The notes: generated by a model from the sequence alone, not told the origin. A DNA stretch of 64,000 bases from Acidimicrobiaceae bacterium (GCA_009842325.1 VYFQ01000024.1:62001-126000), one strand, 5' to 3'; counted from the first letter of the stretch, positions 33,775 to 42,032 are shown. Translations and numbers: made by a program.

Positions 33775-35055
33775 TCAGTCCGTGCTCGACCAGCGGCGGG
33801 CGTCGATGGCGGGCAGGGCGGGGTTCGGCCCGCAGCCGTAGCGCTCAGCGCCTTCGGGACCATCCCCTCCCGGCACGGTCAACCCGGCGGCCAACGAGTC
33901 CGCGGTCATGCAGTCGGCCACCATGTTGTGGAACCGGTGCAGAGGCTCCTCGAAGCGGGGCGACAGCGGCCCGGGCGGCGCCGCTCCTAGGGCCAGCCCC
34001 CGCTGGGACCGCTCGCAGATGTCGATGTCCTCGTTGTTGACCTCGATCCAGAACTTGCGGGTGGCCTCGAAGGCGTCGTCGACGGTGTCCGGATCGGTGG
34101 AGGGCGGGAACAGGAACGCGCAGTGCTCGCGGGTGGCGCCCGCCGACAGCGGCTCCAGGCGCATCACGAAGGCGTGGCTGGGCAGCACGGCCAGTGTCAG
34201 GTTGGGGAACACGGCCACGAACCGGCCGCTTACCGAGTCGGAGCTGTCCAGCCCGGGCGCGGGCGGAAGCACCAGCCAGTCGTCGCGCTCGTCACCCGAC
34301 ACCGGGGTCGTGGTCTGGCCGCAGTACAGGCCCGGCCCCTGGTAGCGGTAGTGGTCCCGGACCCGGGACACCTTGGCCAGTTCGGGATGGACCCAGGCCA
34401 GGTGGTAGTACTCCTGGAAGTTCTCGGTGATCAGCTTCCAGTTGGCGGCCACGTCGAAGCTGCACTTCTCGTGGACATACCAGCCGTCGAAGCTGTAGCC
34501 GGCCATCCGCTCGGGCAGGTCGCCCAGCCACTCGGCCAGAGGCGGCGTCTGCTCGTCCAGGCAGGCGAACACCTGGAAGCCCCATGTCTCCACCCGCACC
34601 GGCAGCAGCGAGAACTCCGCGGGATCGAAGTCCGGCCGGGGCACCTCGTCGAACAGCGGGGTCGCTACCAGGGAGCCGTCGAGGCCGTAGCCCCAGCGGT
34701 GGTAGGGGCAGCGGATCATCCGCGGCACGGTGCAGTCCTCGGAGGCAAGCTCGGTGCCCCGGTGGCGGCACGAGTTGATGAAGCCCCTCAGCACGTTGTC
34801 GAGGCCCCGGGCGATCAGCACCGAGGTGTCGCCCACCATGCGCACCAGCAGGCGGCCCGGCTCGGCCACCTCCGACGTGGAGGCCACCGCTACCCAAGCC
34901 CGACCGAACAGGCGGTCCTTCTCGACCTCGTAGAAGTCGTCGCCGGTGTAGGCGGCCGGCTGAAGTCCGGTCGCCTCGTCGAGTGGCCGCCGGGTGGCCG
35001 ACCAGAACTCCTCGGACGTGAAGTCGATCGAACTGCCGCCACCAAGCGTCCGCAT
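33775..35055 (-). CDS. Rieske oxygenase alpha subunit, glycine-betaine/choline monooxygenase-like
   Basis: 426 aa from the ATG at 35055. Rieske 2Fe-2S ligands C96, H98, C116 and H119 (NSCRHRGTELASEDC, then IRCPYHRWGYGLDG). The mononuclear iron site lies in ITENFQEYYHLAWVHPEL. The NFxEYYHxxxxHP pattern resembles GbcA and stachydrine demethylases. An upstream ATG at 35118 adds 21 residues; the furthest frame start at 35154 contains a TATAAT hexamer and is unlikely to be translated. Next gene is the dimethylglycine-dehydrogenase-like flavoprotein, the logical following step. The reductase partner (GbcB type) is not in the window. Confidence 0.87.
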   Translation of the reverse strand: MRTLGGGSSIDFTSEEFWSATRRPLDEATGLQPAAYTGDDFYEVEKDRLFGRAWVAVASTSEVAEPGRLLVRMVGDTSVLIARGLDNVLRGFINSCRHRGTELASEDCTVPRMIRCPYHRWGYGLDGSLVATPLFDEVPRPDFDPAEFSLLPVRVETWGFQVFACLDEQTPPLAEWLGDLPERMAGYSFDGWYVHEKCSFDVAANWKLITENFQEYYHLAWVHPELAKVSRVRDHYRYQGPGLYCGQTTTPVSGDERDDWLVLPPAPGLDSSDSVSGRFVAVFPNLTLAVLPSHAFVMRLEPLSAGATREHCAFLFPPSTDPDTVDDAFEATRKFWIEVNNEDIDICERSQRGLALGAAPPGPLSPRFEEPLHRFHNMVADCMTADSLAAGLTVPGGDGPEGAERYGCGPNPALPAIDARRWSSTD

Positions 35056-35137
35056 GGCGCGAAGTACACCACGGCGGCTCCCCGACCGCAACGCCGGAAC
35101 AGGCCGCACGGCCGTCATGCCCGTTTTTGCTCTCAGA

Positions 35138-35143
35138 ATTATA
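35138..35143 (-). promoter_or_regulatory. Candidate -10 element (TATAAT) for the Rieske-flavoprotein operon
   Basis: Perfect TATAAT hexamer on the minus strand in an AT-rich patch, about 20 bases upstream of the ATG at 35118. No good TTGACA is seen 16-18 bases further upstream, so activator dependence is possible. Confidence 0.35.
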
Positions 35144-35189
35144 TCGACAAGCATCGAAAAGGCTTTAAAAAGTGCCTAGAATGCAAAGC

Positions 35190-35245
35190 GCCGGAGTGCC
35201 TCCCCTCTCGGCCACTGAGCCTTCAACCGGGGGAGGTGCTCCGGC
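35190..35245. promoter_or_regulatory. Large imperfect inverted repeat between Rieske and MttB-like genes
   Basis: Arms 35190-35205 (GCCGGAGTGCCTCCCC) and 35230-35245 (GGGGAGGTGCTCCGGC) pair at 14 of 16 positions across a 24-base loop. It lies about 50 bases upstream of the TATAAT of the Rieske gene and about 95 bases downstream of the MttB-like gene stop. Either an operator or the terminator of the upstream gene; no T-run follows. Confidence 0.45.
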
Positions 35246-35339
35246 ACTCGCACATGTTCATCGCTGTCGCGGACAGCTAGAACAATGCACAGGATAACCG
35301 AAACACGCAGCAGATTCAACCAGGCTCGCTTCTGGCCGG

Positions 35340-36875
35340 TCAGAAGTCGGTAGCCACGCCGCCCTCAGCTATGCGCCGATCGGTGAAGTCGTCCAGCTCG
35401 GCCCGCACGTCATCGGCCAACCGTGGAGGCTCGTAGGCGGCCAGGAACTCCCCAACCAGACGCTCGGCGTGGTCCAACGCAGTGGGCGAGCCAGCCTCGG
35501 TCCAGGACTCGTAGTTTCTCCAGTCCGACACCATGGGCTTGAAGAACGCGTCGCGGTAGCGAGCCAGGGTGTGGGCCGTGCCGAAGAAGTGCCCGCCCGG
35601 GCCGACCTCGGCGATGGCCTCGACTGCGAGCGAGTCAGCATCGGTCGCCAGGGGCTGCAAGAATTCTCCCACCATGCCGATCATGTCGGCGTCGATGACC
35701 ATCTTCTCGTAGCAGGCCTGCAGCCCGCCCTCCATCCACCCCGCCCCGTGCATCACCATGTGGGCGCCGCCCATCACCACGGCCCACAGCGAGAACACGC
35801 TCTCGTAGGCGGCCTGGGCGTCGACCGCGTTGGCCGCGCAGACGTTGGATGACCGGTAGGGGACGCCGTACCGGCGAGCGAGCTGGCCCCCGAGCAGCAC
35901 CGCCTGCATGTACTCGGGGGTGCCAAAGGCGGGGGCGCCTGACTGCATGTCGACGTTGGAGGTGAAGCCTCCGTAGATCACCGGCGATCCCGGCCTCACC
36001 AGCTGGCAGAAGGCCATTCCGGCCAGAGCCTCGGCGTTCTGCTGCACCACGGCGCCGGCCACTGTCACCGGCGCCATCGCCCCGGCCAGCGTGAACGGGG
36101 TGACCGCCACCGCCTGATTGCGGGCCGAGTACTGGAGGATCCCCTCCAGCATGGGCGTGTCGAGTCGCAGCGGCGAGTTGCAGTTCACCACGGTGAAGAT
36201 CGACGGCTGCGCCTCAAGGTCGTCCTCGCTGACGCCGCGCACGATACGAACCATCTCCAGGCAGTCGCGGTTGCGCTGCGCTCCCAGCGAGTAGGCGTGT
36301 AGGGCCTTGCCGGTCAGTGTGAGGAGGTCGCGAGTGGCCACCAGGTGGCGCACCGATGCGTGCACGTCCACCGGCTCCACCGGGTAGCCGCCGTGGAAGC
36401 CGACCGCGTTGAGCGCCTCTGCGAGCATCACCAGCCGCCGGAAGTCGTCCCGGTTGCCTGTGCGGCGGCCGCCGGCTCGGTCGGCCGCGTTCGGGGGGCT
36501 GGCCACCGAGGCGAATGCCACGCTGCGTCCCCCCATCGGGAGATGTCGGGCCGGATCGGGGGCGTGCAGCATGAACTCGCCGGGGGCGGTGGCCACCAGT
36601 TCGGTGATCATCTCCGGGTCGAACCGCACCCGATCCCCGTCAACCTCGGCCCCGGCCTCGGCCCACATCCTCCGGGCTGTCGGATGCAGGAACTCCATGC
36701 CGGTGTCGCGCAGCACGGTGAGCGAGGCAGCGTGGATGGCTTCGAGCTCGTCCTCGCTCACCATCGGCGTCGGCTCGAACCGGCGCTCATGCAGCCGCCA
36801 TGGCGGCTGGACCGGGCCGCTCGGCTCGGTGACCGCAGTCTGGCGTGGACGCCGCCTTCGACGCTCGGTGCTCAT
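35340..36875 (-). CDS. Second trimethylamine methyltransferase family protein (MttB-like, non-pyrrolysine)
   Basis: 511 aa, clearly homologous in block order to the MttB-like protein at 5969-7501: LEAIHAASLTVLRDTGMEF, TPFTLAGAMAPVTVAGA, LVRPGSPVIYGGFTSNVDMQ, GAPAFGTPEYMQAVLLGGQL and GAGWMEGGLQACYEKMVIDA. The two differ widely outside these blocks, suggesting different substrates. No corrinoid protein is adjacent, so it may use the one encoded at 1322-2038. No in-frame TAG. An Arg-rich N-terminal tail precedes the fold. Divergent from the UGSC operon across a 161-bp region in which I see no clear operator. Confidence 0.9.
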   Translation of the reverse strand: MSTERRRRRPRQTAVTEPSGPVQPPWRLHERRFEPTPMVSEDELEAIHAASLTVLRDTGMEFLHPTARRMWAEAGAEVDGDRVRFDPEMITELVATAPGEFMLHAPDPARHLPMGGRSVAFASVASPPNAADRAGGRRTGNRDDFRRLVMLAEALNAVGFHGGYPVEPVDVHASVRHLVATRDLLTLTGKALHAYSLGAQRNRDCLEMVRIVRGVSEDDLEAQPSIFTVVNCNSPLRLDTPMLEGILQYSARNQAVAVTPFTLAGAMAPVTVAGAVVQQNAEALAGMAFCQLVRPGSPVIYGGFTSNVDMQSGAPAFGTPEYMQAVLLGGQLARRYGVPYRSSNVCAANAVDAQAAYESVFSLWAVVMGGAHMVMHGAGWMEGGLQACYEKMVIDADMIGMVGEFLQPLATDADSLAVEAIAEVGPGGHFFGTAHTLARYRDAFFKPMVSDWRNYESWTEAGSPTALDHAERLVGEFLAAYEPPRLADDVRAELDDFTDRRIAEGGVATDF

Positions 36876-37036
36876 TGCCGCAGACTAGTGCTCGACCGAT
36901 GGCCTCCCGCGCCGATTACGACGTGTATCACCATCGAATTTCATGCAGTGAACTGCGGCCCGTGCCGTTCGGCCTCGACCCGCCCCCAATCCGCATCGTG
37001 GGGCAAACGGACCCGATTGGCAGCAGACTTGAGGGC

Positions 37037-38077
37037 ATGGCCAACCCGCTGGAGATGCTCGACTTGACATCCGACGACCCCGAGGCCGTCCGGGACTGCT
37101 ACGCCGAGCGGGGCTGGGGTGATGGGCTGCCGCTGGTGGCCCCCACGCCGGAGCGAGTGGACGCCATGCTGGCCGGCTGCCGAGACGACCCCGACGAGTC
37201 CGTCGCCGTGCTGCCGCCCCGGTCCGGGGTGGCCACCCGGCGCGTGATCGCGGTCAACGCGGTGCTGGCCGGCTGCCGCCCCGAGCACCTGCCTGTCCTC
37301 GTGGCCGCGGTACAGGCCCTGGCCCGTCCCGAGATCAACCTGCGAGGCGTGAACGCCACTACCCATCCGGTGGCGCCACTGCTCGTCGTGCACGGCGAGA
37401 TCGTCCAGACCGCGGGCTACAACCCGGGACTGGGCGCCTTCGGCCCCGGCAACGTGGCCAACGCGGCCACGGGACGGGCGCTGAGGCTCATTCTTCTCCA
37501 CGTCGCCGGGGCGGTCCCCGGTGCGGGCGACGCCTCCACCCAGGGCGGACCGGCCAAGTACACCTACTGCGTGGCCGAGAACCTGGCCGAGTCGCCCTGG
37601 GGCGGATACGCAGCCAGCGTCGGGGTCGCTGCGGCCTCCGCGGTCACTGTCCACTGCGGCGAAGCGCCCCACAACTTCCATGACATGGAGTCGACCGATC
37701 CCGCCGCCATTCTCGACAAGGCCGCTTCGGCCATGACCTCACTGGGGTCCAACAATGCGCCGGTCAGCTCGGGCGAGTTCTTCGTGATGCTGTGCCCCGA
37801 GCACGCCGCGGCCTGTGACGGCGCGGGCTGGACGCGCGACCGGGTGGCCTCCTATCTCCACGAGCGGGCTCAGATGCGGGTCGGCGACCTGCGGGCCGCG
37901 TTCGCGCTCCGGGCGTGGGCGCCGTGGCAGGAGGCCCTAGATGACGACGCGATGATGTCCGTCACCGAACATCGGGGCAACATCAAGATCATCGTGGTGG
38001 GAGGACCGGGAAAGCACAGCTCGGTCATCCCGAGTTGGGGTATGACCAGGAGCGCCACCGTGCCAGTGGAGGTCTGA
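37037..38077 (+). CDS. UGSC-associated conserved protein
   Basis: 346 aa from the ATG at 37037, which gives a start MANPLEMLDLTSDDPEAVRD; the frame extends upstream to 36845 but that part lacks protein-like character. Conserved-looking blocks: YAERGWGDGLPLVAPTPERV, RGVNATTHPVAPLLVVHGE, YNPGLGAFGPGNVANAATG and GGPAKYTYCVAENLAESPWG, then a C-terminal region with KIIVVGGPGKHSSVIPSWG. No membrane segment. It immediately precedes the UGSC selenoprotein, and I associate these proteins as partners. The TTHP/Cys positions could form a metal or redox site. Biochemical function unknown. Confidence 0.75.
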   Translation: MANPLEMLDLTSDDPEAVRDCYAERGWGDGLPLVAPTPERVDAMLAGCRDDPDESVAVLPPRSGVATRRVIAVNAVLAGCRPEHLPVLVAAVQALARPEINLRGVNATTHPVAPLLVVHGEIVQTAGYNPGLGAFGPGNVANAATGRALRLILLHVAGAVPGAGDASTQGGPAKYTYCVAENLAESPWGGYAASVGVAAASAVTVHCGEAPHNFHDMESTDPAAILDKAASAMTSLGSNNAPVSSGEFFVMLCPEHAAACDGAGWTRDRVASYLHERAQMRVGDLRAAFALRAWAPWQEALDDDAMMSVTEHRGNIKIIVVGGPGKHSSVIPSWGMTRSATVPVEV

Positions 38078-38119
38078 GCTCATGACGGAACCCACAAGGA
38101 TCTTCGAAGGAGGGAACCG

Positions 38120-38635
38120 ATGAGGGTCTATGCCCCGGTGGGAGCGGTGGCACCGGCCGCCATTTCCCGCGCCGTTACCGAGCCGACGCTGGCCGGCAAG
38201 CGCATCGGGATACTCGACAACTCCAAGCCGAACGCGGGCCTGCTGCTGCGGCGTCTGGCCGAGAGCCTGGCGGCCCGTACCGGCGCAACGGTGGGCCCCG
38301 TCGAGCGCAAGAACGCGGCCCTGCCCGCGCCCGACGACCTGCTGGCCCGGCTGGCCGAGGCCGAGGTGGTCCTCACCGGCTCAGCCGATTGAGGAAGTTG
38401 TACGTCGTGGAGTGTCCACGACTCCGTCAACCTTGAGTCAGCGGGGACTCCAACGGTCCTCGTGGCGACCACCAGTTTCGAGTCCCTGGCCGCCGGCGTG
38501 GCCGAGACGCTGGATCTGCCGGACCTGCGGATCGTCGCCGTCGAGCATCCCCTGGGCGGCATCGACGAGGCGGCAGTCATCGGACGGGCAGAGGAAGCGG
38601 TGGAGCCGACGCTGCGTCTCCTGACCGGATCCTGA
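38120..38635 (+). CDS. UGSC-family selenoprotein (UGA at 38390-38392 read as selenocysteine)
   Basis: 171-aa product if the in-frame TGA is read as Sec. Residues 1-90 start MRVYAPVGAVAPAAISRAV and include LAGKRIGILDNSKPNAGLLL. At position 91 the TGA is followed by GGA AGT TGT, giving the U-G-S-C motif, then TSWSVHDSVNLESAGTPTV, a fully protein-like frame that continues to TGA at 38633-38635. A SECIS-like hairpin follows the UGA (38404-38422). GAAGGAGGG precedes the ATG. The UGSC family is known from marine metagenomic selenoproteomes; Cys homologues exist and the function is unknown. The next gene's ATG overlaps this stop (TGATG), which also supports translation to 38635. Standard ORF calling stops at residue 90. 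Confidence 0.9.
38404..38422 (+). promoter_or_regulatory. Bacterial SECIS-like hairpin for selenocysteine insertion
   Basis: GTCGTGG-AGTGT-CCACGAC: a perfect seven-base-pair stem with a five-base loop whose second base is G. The loop begins 18 bases after the UGA (38390-38392). Loop size, early G and distance fit the known pattern for bacterial SECIS elements recognised by SelB. Confidence 0.85.
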
Positions 38636-39681
38636 TGACCGACCCGATCGTCGTCGGCGTCCTCTACCCCGGCGAATGGAACCTCGACTTCGACCGGCAT
38701 CTGGCCGAACTGGCCGCCATCGATCCCCGCATCGAGATCGTCGTGGAGCCCTACGAGGAGTCCAGGGAACTCCGTTCCGGCCGGGGAGTACCGCCCTACG
38801 ACGCAGTGCGCCATCTGGCCCCCTCGCTCACTGCGGCCCAGCGGCGCGCCTTCGCCCGCATCGAGTGCTGCCTCACGCTCGACCTGCCGTTCGACGTTGC
38901 CGCGGCCGCGCCCCGGCTGCGCTGGGTGCAGGCCCTGGCCGCCGGGGTGGCTCATCTCACCTCAGCGGGACTTCGGGAAGCGGGCATCCGTCTGACCAAC
39001 GCCTCCGGGGCCAACGCCACTTCGATTGCCGAGTTCGTCTTCGCCCGCATCCTGGGCGAGTTCAAGCGGACCCGCCGGCTGGACACGATCCAGCAACAAA
39101 GGCGATGGCACCCGGTGTTCGGCCAGAACCTCGCCGGCTCCACCATCGGGCTGGTGGGCTTCGGACCCATCAACCAGGCAGTCGCCCGCCGAGCCCGCGC
39201 CTTCGAACTGGACGTGATCGTCGTGCGTCGCAGCGCAGCCGGAAGCGACCTCGCCGATGAGGTCCTCGGACCCGACGGGCTCCATGACATGCTGGGCCGC
39301 TGCGACATCGTCGTCGCAGCCGTCCCGGAGTCGCCCGAGACCCACGAGCTGTTCGACTCATCGGCCTTCGCGGCGATGCAGGACGGCTCGATGTTCGTGA
39401 ACGTGGGCCGCGGATCGCTCGTCGACGAGCCCGCTCTGGTGGCCGCCCTCCGCTCAGACAAGCTCCGGGCCGCCGCTCTCGACGTGACCGCGGTCGAGCC
39501 CCTGCCGGAGGACTCACCCCTCTGGGACGCCCCCAACATCTACATCTCTGCCCACTGCTCCACTGAGCCGACCCGCTTCTTCGAGTCAGCCCACCGAGTC
39601 TTCGCGGACAACCTCGCCCGCTACGTCGCGGGCGAGCCCCTCCTCAACGAGATCCTGCTAGCCGAAGCGCCACAGGCGTAG
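38635..39681 (+). CDS. D-2-hydroxyacid dehydrogenase
   Basis: 348-aa NAD(P)-dependent enzyme that interconverts a 2-hydroxyacid and a 2-oxoacid. Rossmann motif GSTIGLVGFGPINQAVARRA; catalytic Arg in NVGRGSLVDEPALV, Glu in DVTAVEPLPEDSPLW and His in YISAHCSTEPTRF. N-terminal substrate domain includes LPFDVAAAAPRLRWVQALAAG. Its ATG overlaps the selenoprotein stop, so it is the third member of the UGSC operon, suggesting the UGSC pathway yields or uses a 2-oxo or 2-hydroxy acid. Convergent with the amidohydrolase gene, overlapping 24 bases at the 3' ends. Confidence 0.92.
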   Translation: MTDPIVVGVLYPGEWNLDFDRHLAELAAIDPRIEIVVEPYEESRELRSGRGVPPYDAVRHLAPSLTAAQRRAFARIECCLTLDLPFDVAAAAPRLRWVQALAAGVAHLTSAGLREAGIRLTNASGANATSIAEFVFARILGEFKRTRRLDTIQQQRRWHPVFGQNLAGSTIGLVGFGPINQAVARRARAFELDVIVVRRSAAGSDLADEVLGPDGLHDMLGRCDIVVAAVPESPETHELFDSSAFAAMQDGSMFVNVGRGSLVDEPALVAALRSDKLRAAALDVTAVEPLPEDSPLWDAPNIYISAHCSTEPTRFFESAHRVFADNLARYVAGEPLLNEILLAEAPQA

Positions 39682-40485
39682 CGCGGTTCCGCCTAGGCAC
39701 GCGTCCTGCTGAGGGCCTGGAAGGGCCGCGAAGGCCTCGATCCCGTCCCGCACCAACTCCGGATAGGGGCGGTCGTGGGTCTGGCAGAAGTCGGAGCCCC
39801 ACATCAGCCGCTCCGCACCGAAGGCGCCGGCCAACCGCTTCACGAGGGGTCGGGCCGTGCCCTCGGCCGCGGATGCGGCGTCGATCACGTTGGTGGTCAC
39901 CTTCAGGTGGAGGTTCTCGAACCGGGCCAACTCCTCCAGCGGCTCGGGCCGGGCGATGTCGCAGAACCCGCAGTGGTCCAGCGACACGGCCACGTCCCGG
40001 AACCGCCCGAGCACTCCGGCTAGCTCATCGAACTGGCTCTCGAAGACGGTCACGATCACATGGGCACCGGACGCCGCGGCCTGCTCCCACAGTCCGAACG
40101 TGTTCGGGTCGCTCAACCACGACCGCTCCGCCGAGAGCGCGAAGAACCGCACGCCACCGACGCCGCTGTGATCGAGCCAGCGCTGCAGTTCCTCTACCGG
40201 TGATTGGCCGTAGGGGTCGACGCAGCAGGCGGCTGTGAACCGGTCGGCGTGCTGCGCTGCGCTGGTCGCCACGTAGCGGTTGTCGTAGGAGTACGCCCCG
40301 ACCGGCTGGACCAGCACGGCCAGATCGACGCCCGCGCCGTCCATCTTGGCCAGCAGACTCTCGGCCGAGCACGGCGCCTCGGTGTACCAGTTGCCCGGCA
40401 GCGCGGCCGGAGACAGAGGAAACGGGTCCTGATCGGTCGCCACGACATGGGTGTGGGCGTCGACGAGCACCCGCGAACGGTACAT
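39658..40485 (-). CDS. Amidohydrolase family protein (amidohydrolase_2 type)
   Basis: 275-aa metal-dependent TIM-barrel hydrolase or decarboxylase. Metal-binding HxH in VLVDAHTHVV near the N terminus, a mid-barrel VSLDHCGFCD, and the terminal Asp in RLMWGSDFCQTH. The ATG at 40485 puts the HTH motif at the usual position; the longer frame to 40743 would run through the divergent ACT gene. Substrate unknown. The 127-bp divergent region with the ACT gene holds a candidate promoter at 40523-40551. Confidence 0.85.
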   Translation of the reverse strand: MYRSRVLVDAHTHVVATDQDPFPLSPAALPGNWYTEAPCSAESLLAKMDGAGVDLAVLVQPVGAYSYDNRYVATSAAQHADRFTAACCVDPYGQSPVEELQRWLDHSGVGGVRFFALSAERSWLSDPNTFGLWEQAAASGAHVIVTVFESQFDELAGVLGRFRDVAVSLDHCGFCDIARPEPLEELARFENLHLKVTTNVIDAASAAEGTARPLVKRLAGAFGAERLMWGSDFCQTHDRPYPELVRDGIEAFAALPGPQQDACLGGTALRLWRFG

Positions 40486-40522
40486 GTCGGGCAAACCGCT
40501 CCAAAGGAGCGCAAACTCGGGC

Positions 40523-40551
40523 TTCACAGCAGCATGGTTGTGTTCTACAGT
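40523..40551 (+). promoter_or_regulatory. Candidate sigma70 promoter of the ACT-domain gene
   Basis: TTCACA (40523-40528), 17-base spacer, TACAGT (40546-40551), followed by a leader of about 55 bases to the ATG at 40613. Imperfect but well spaced. Confidence 0.3.
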
Positions 40552-40612
40552 CGGCTCCCGATCCGCCCGGACGCACGTATCGGGCTCCACAACCCAAGGA
40601 GGACGCGCTCTC

Positions 40613-41008
40613 ATGTCTACTCTGGCCAGCGACCTGGTGATCGAGTTGGAGAACAAACCGGGGGCGCTGGCCAGAGTGGCAACTGCGATCAGCGACGCGG
40701 GCGTGAACATCGCGGCCGCGACGTGCATGGGAAACGGCAACACGGCGGAGCTTCACATCCTTGTGCCTCATAGCGAGCCGGTGTACAGGGCGCTGGCCAA
40801 CACGCATGGACCGTCCGTCACCCGCGAGCGCGAGGTGGTGGTGGTCCAGGCCAAGGACCGTCCGGGCGAGTTGGCTGAGCTGGCCCGCATGGTGTCCAAC
40901 GCCGGCATAAACCTCGACATCGTCTACGTGGCCACGAACTCCAGGGTGGTGCTCGGCTCGCAGGACACGGAGAACCTCAAGAAGGTCCTGGACGGCTTCT
41001 CCTTCTAG
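40613..41008 (+). CDS. Tandem ACT-domain protein
   Basis: 131-aa small-molecule-binding regulatory protein made of two ACT domains. ACT1 covers about residues 7-60 (LVIELENKPGALARVATAIS, then GVNIAAATCMGNG). ACT2 covers about 70-130 (VVVQAKDRPGELAELARMVS, then GINLDIVYVATNSRVVLG). The paired ENKPG and KDRPG loops are the usual amino-acid-binding loops. The ATG at 40613 has AAGGAGG upstream, which fixes the start. No catalytic domain, so a stand-alone sensor. Its stop overlaps the end of the convergent desaturase gene by four bases. Confidence 0.9.
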   Translation: MSTLASDLVIELENKPGALARVATAISDAGVNIAAATCMGNGNTAELHILVPHSEPVYRALANTHGPSVTREREVVVVQAKDRPGELAELARMVSNAGINLDIVYVATNSRVVLGSQDTENLKKVLDGFSF

Positions 41009-42012
41009 GGAGTGGCACTCGCGGGCGAGCGGACCAGAGCCCGCCAAAGCAAGCGGTAACCGGGCCATACCGCGTCGGCCGGCAAGTATCCGTCCTCCTT
41101 GAGGGCGCGGTGCAGCCGGGGAAGGTTGCGCGCCGGGATTCCGGAGTCGACATGGTGGGCTAGGTGATAGCCCACGTTGTAAGGAACGAGGAACAACCGG
41201 GCGGACCAGCTCTGGCGCACATGGTGGGTGGTGTTGCGACGGTCGGGGGTGCGCGTCATGCCGCCGTGCTCGGCGATGACCCTCAGCCGGTTGGCTACCT
41301 GGTAGTAGGTGAAGTACGGCACGGCCCACAGCACCACATACAGCCAGGGATGCCCGGCAGCCCAGAACAGGGCGAGCACGAATGCCTGACCGGCGAAGAA
41401 CCGCAGACTCAGCAACAGAAACGGTGGCCGGACCAGCCCGGTGAAGCGGGGCTTGACGATGCGGTAGGCCGACACGCCGAACAGGTCGCGCAGCAGCTTG
41501 CGGCGCATCGACGCTCGTGACACCGGATAGAGGGAGTAGAGCAGGAAGTCGGGCTCCTTGGGACCGAACTCGTCACGGTGATGGTTGGCGTGGCCCCGCC
41601 GGTAGTGGTGGGTGCCGGTGCCGAAGGTCAGCCACCCCAGGAGGTTCACGCCCACGACGTCGTTGACCAAGCGGTTGGAGAACAGCAGCCGGTGGGCGGC
41701 CTCGTGGTGCAGGATGAACATCCGCAGCATCACGATCCCCATCACCGGCACCGCGAGCACGGTGGCCAGCCAGTGATCGATCGCGACGACGGCCGCCACC
41801 AAGGCGACCGCGGCAGCCGACGTGGCCACCACGGTCACCGCGTTGACGATGTTGGGGATCCGGCGCAGTTCGGCCCGGAACTCCGGTCGAGGCCGACCGT
41901 CAGGCCGCAGTCGCTCAGAGCCCGCGAACGTGGGCAGGTCGGAGCGGGCCATGCCCCCGGTCATGGTCGCCACCAACTCGTCGTGGGACAGAGAGCCGGC
42001 CGCCTCGGTCAT
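41005..42012 (-). CDS. Fatty acid desaturase family protein
   Basis: 335-aa membrane di-iron enzyme. The three His boxes are present: HHEAAH (in FILHHEAAHRLLF), HANHH (in HYRRGHANHHRDEFG) and HLAHH (in NVGYHLAHHVDSG). About four membrane helices, two of them around VATSAAAVALVAAVVAIDHW and VLAVPVMGIVMLRMFI. The overall layout fits acyl-lipid desaturases or related carotenoid/alkane hydroxylases. A soluble N-terminal segment of about 45 residues precedes the helices. The electron donor is not encoded nearby. Confidence 0.87.
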   Translation of the reverse strand: MTEAAGSLSHDELVATMTGGMARSDLPTFAGSERLRPDGRPRPEFRAELRRIPNIVNAVTVVATSAAAVALVAAVVAIDHWLATVLAVPVMGIVMLRMFILHHEAAHRLLFSNRLVNDVVGVNLLGWLTFGTGTHHYRRGHANHHRDEFGPKEPDFLLYSLYPVSRASMRRKLLRDLFGVSAYRIVKPRFTGLVRPPFLLLSLRFFAGQAFVLALFWAAGHPWLYVVLWAVPYFTYYQVANRLRVIAEHGGMTRTPDRRNTTHHVRQSWSARLFLVPYNVGYHLAHHVDSGIPARNLPRLHRALKEDGYLPADAVWPGYRLLWRALVRSPASATP

Positions 42013-42032
42013 CGCCCCAACACTAGAGCCTG

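Noticed and set aside
31840-33990. 716-codon open frame on the plus strand
   Set aside because: Antisense to the dimethylglycine-dehydrogenase-like gene, which has intact FAD and GcvT motifs; the antisense product is rich in Arg, His, Gly and Pro with no recognisable domain.
37010-37025. Possible third copy of the 46-bp palindrome (ATTGGCAGCAGA)
   Set aside because: Only a 12-base match to one arm; no second arm or CCCTATAGGG core.
38120-38392. A 90-aa gene ending at the TGA at 38390
   Set aside because: This is the truncated reading of the selenoprotein; the continuing frame, UGSC motif, SECIS-like hairpin and stop/start overlap at 38635 support read-through.
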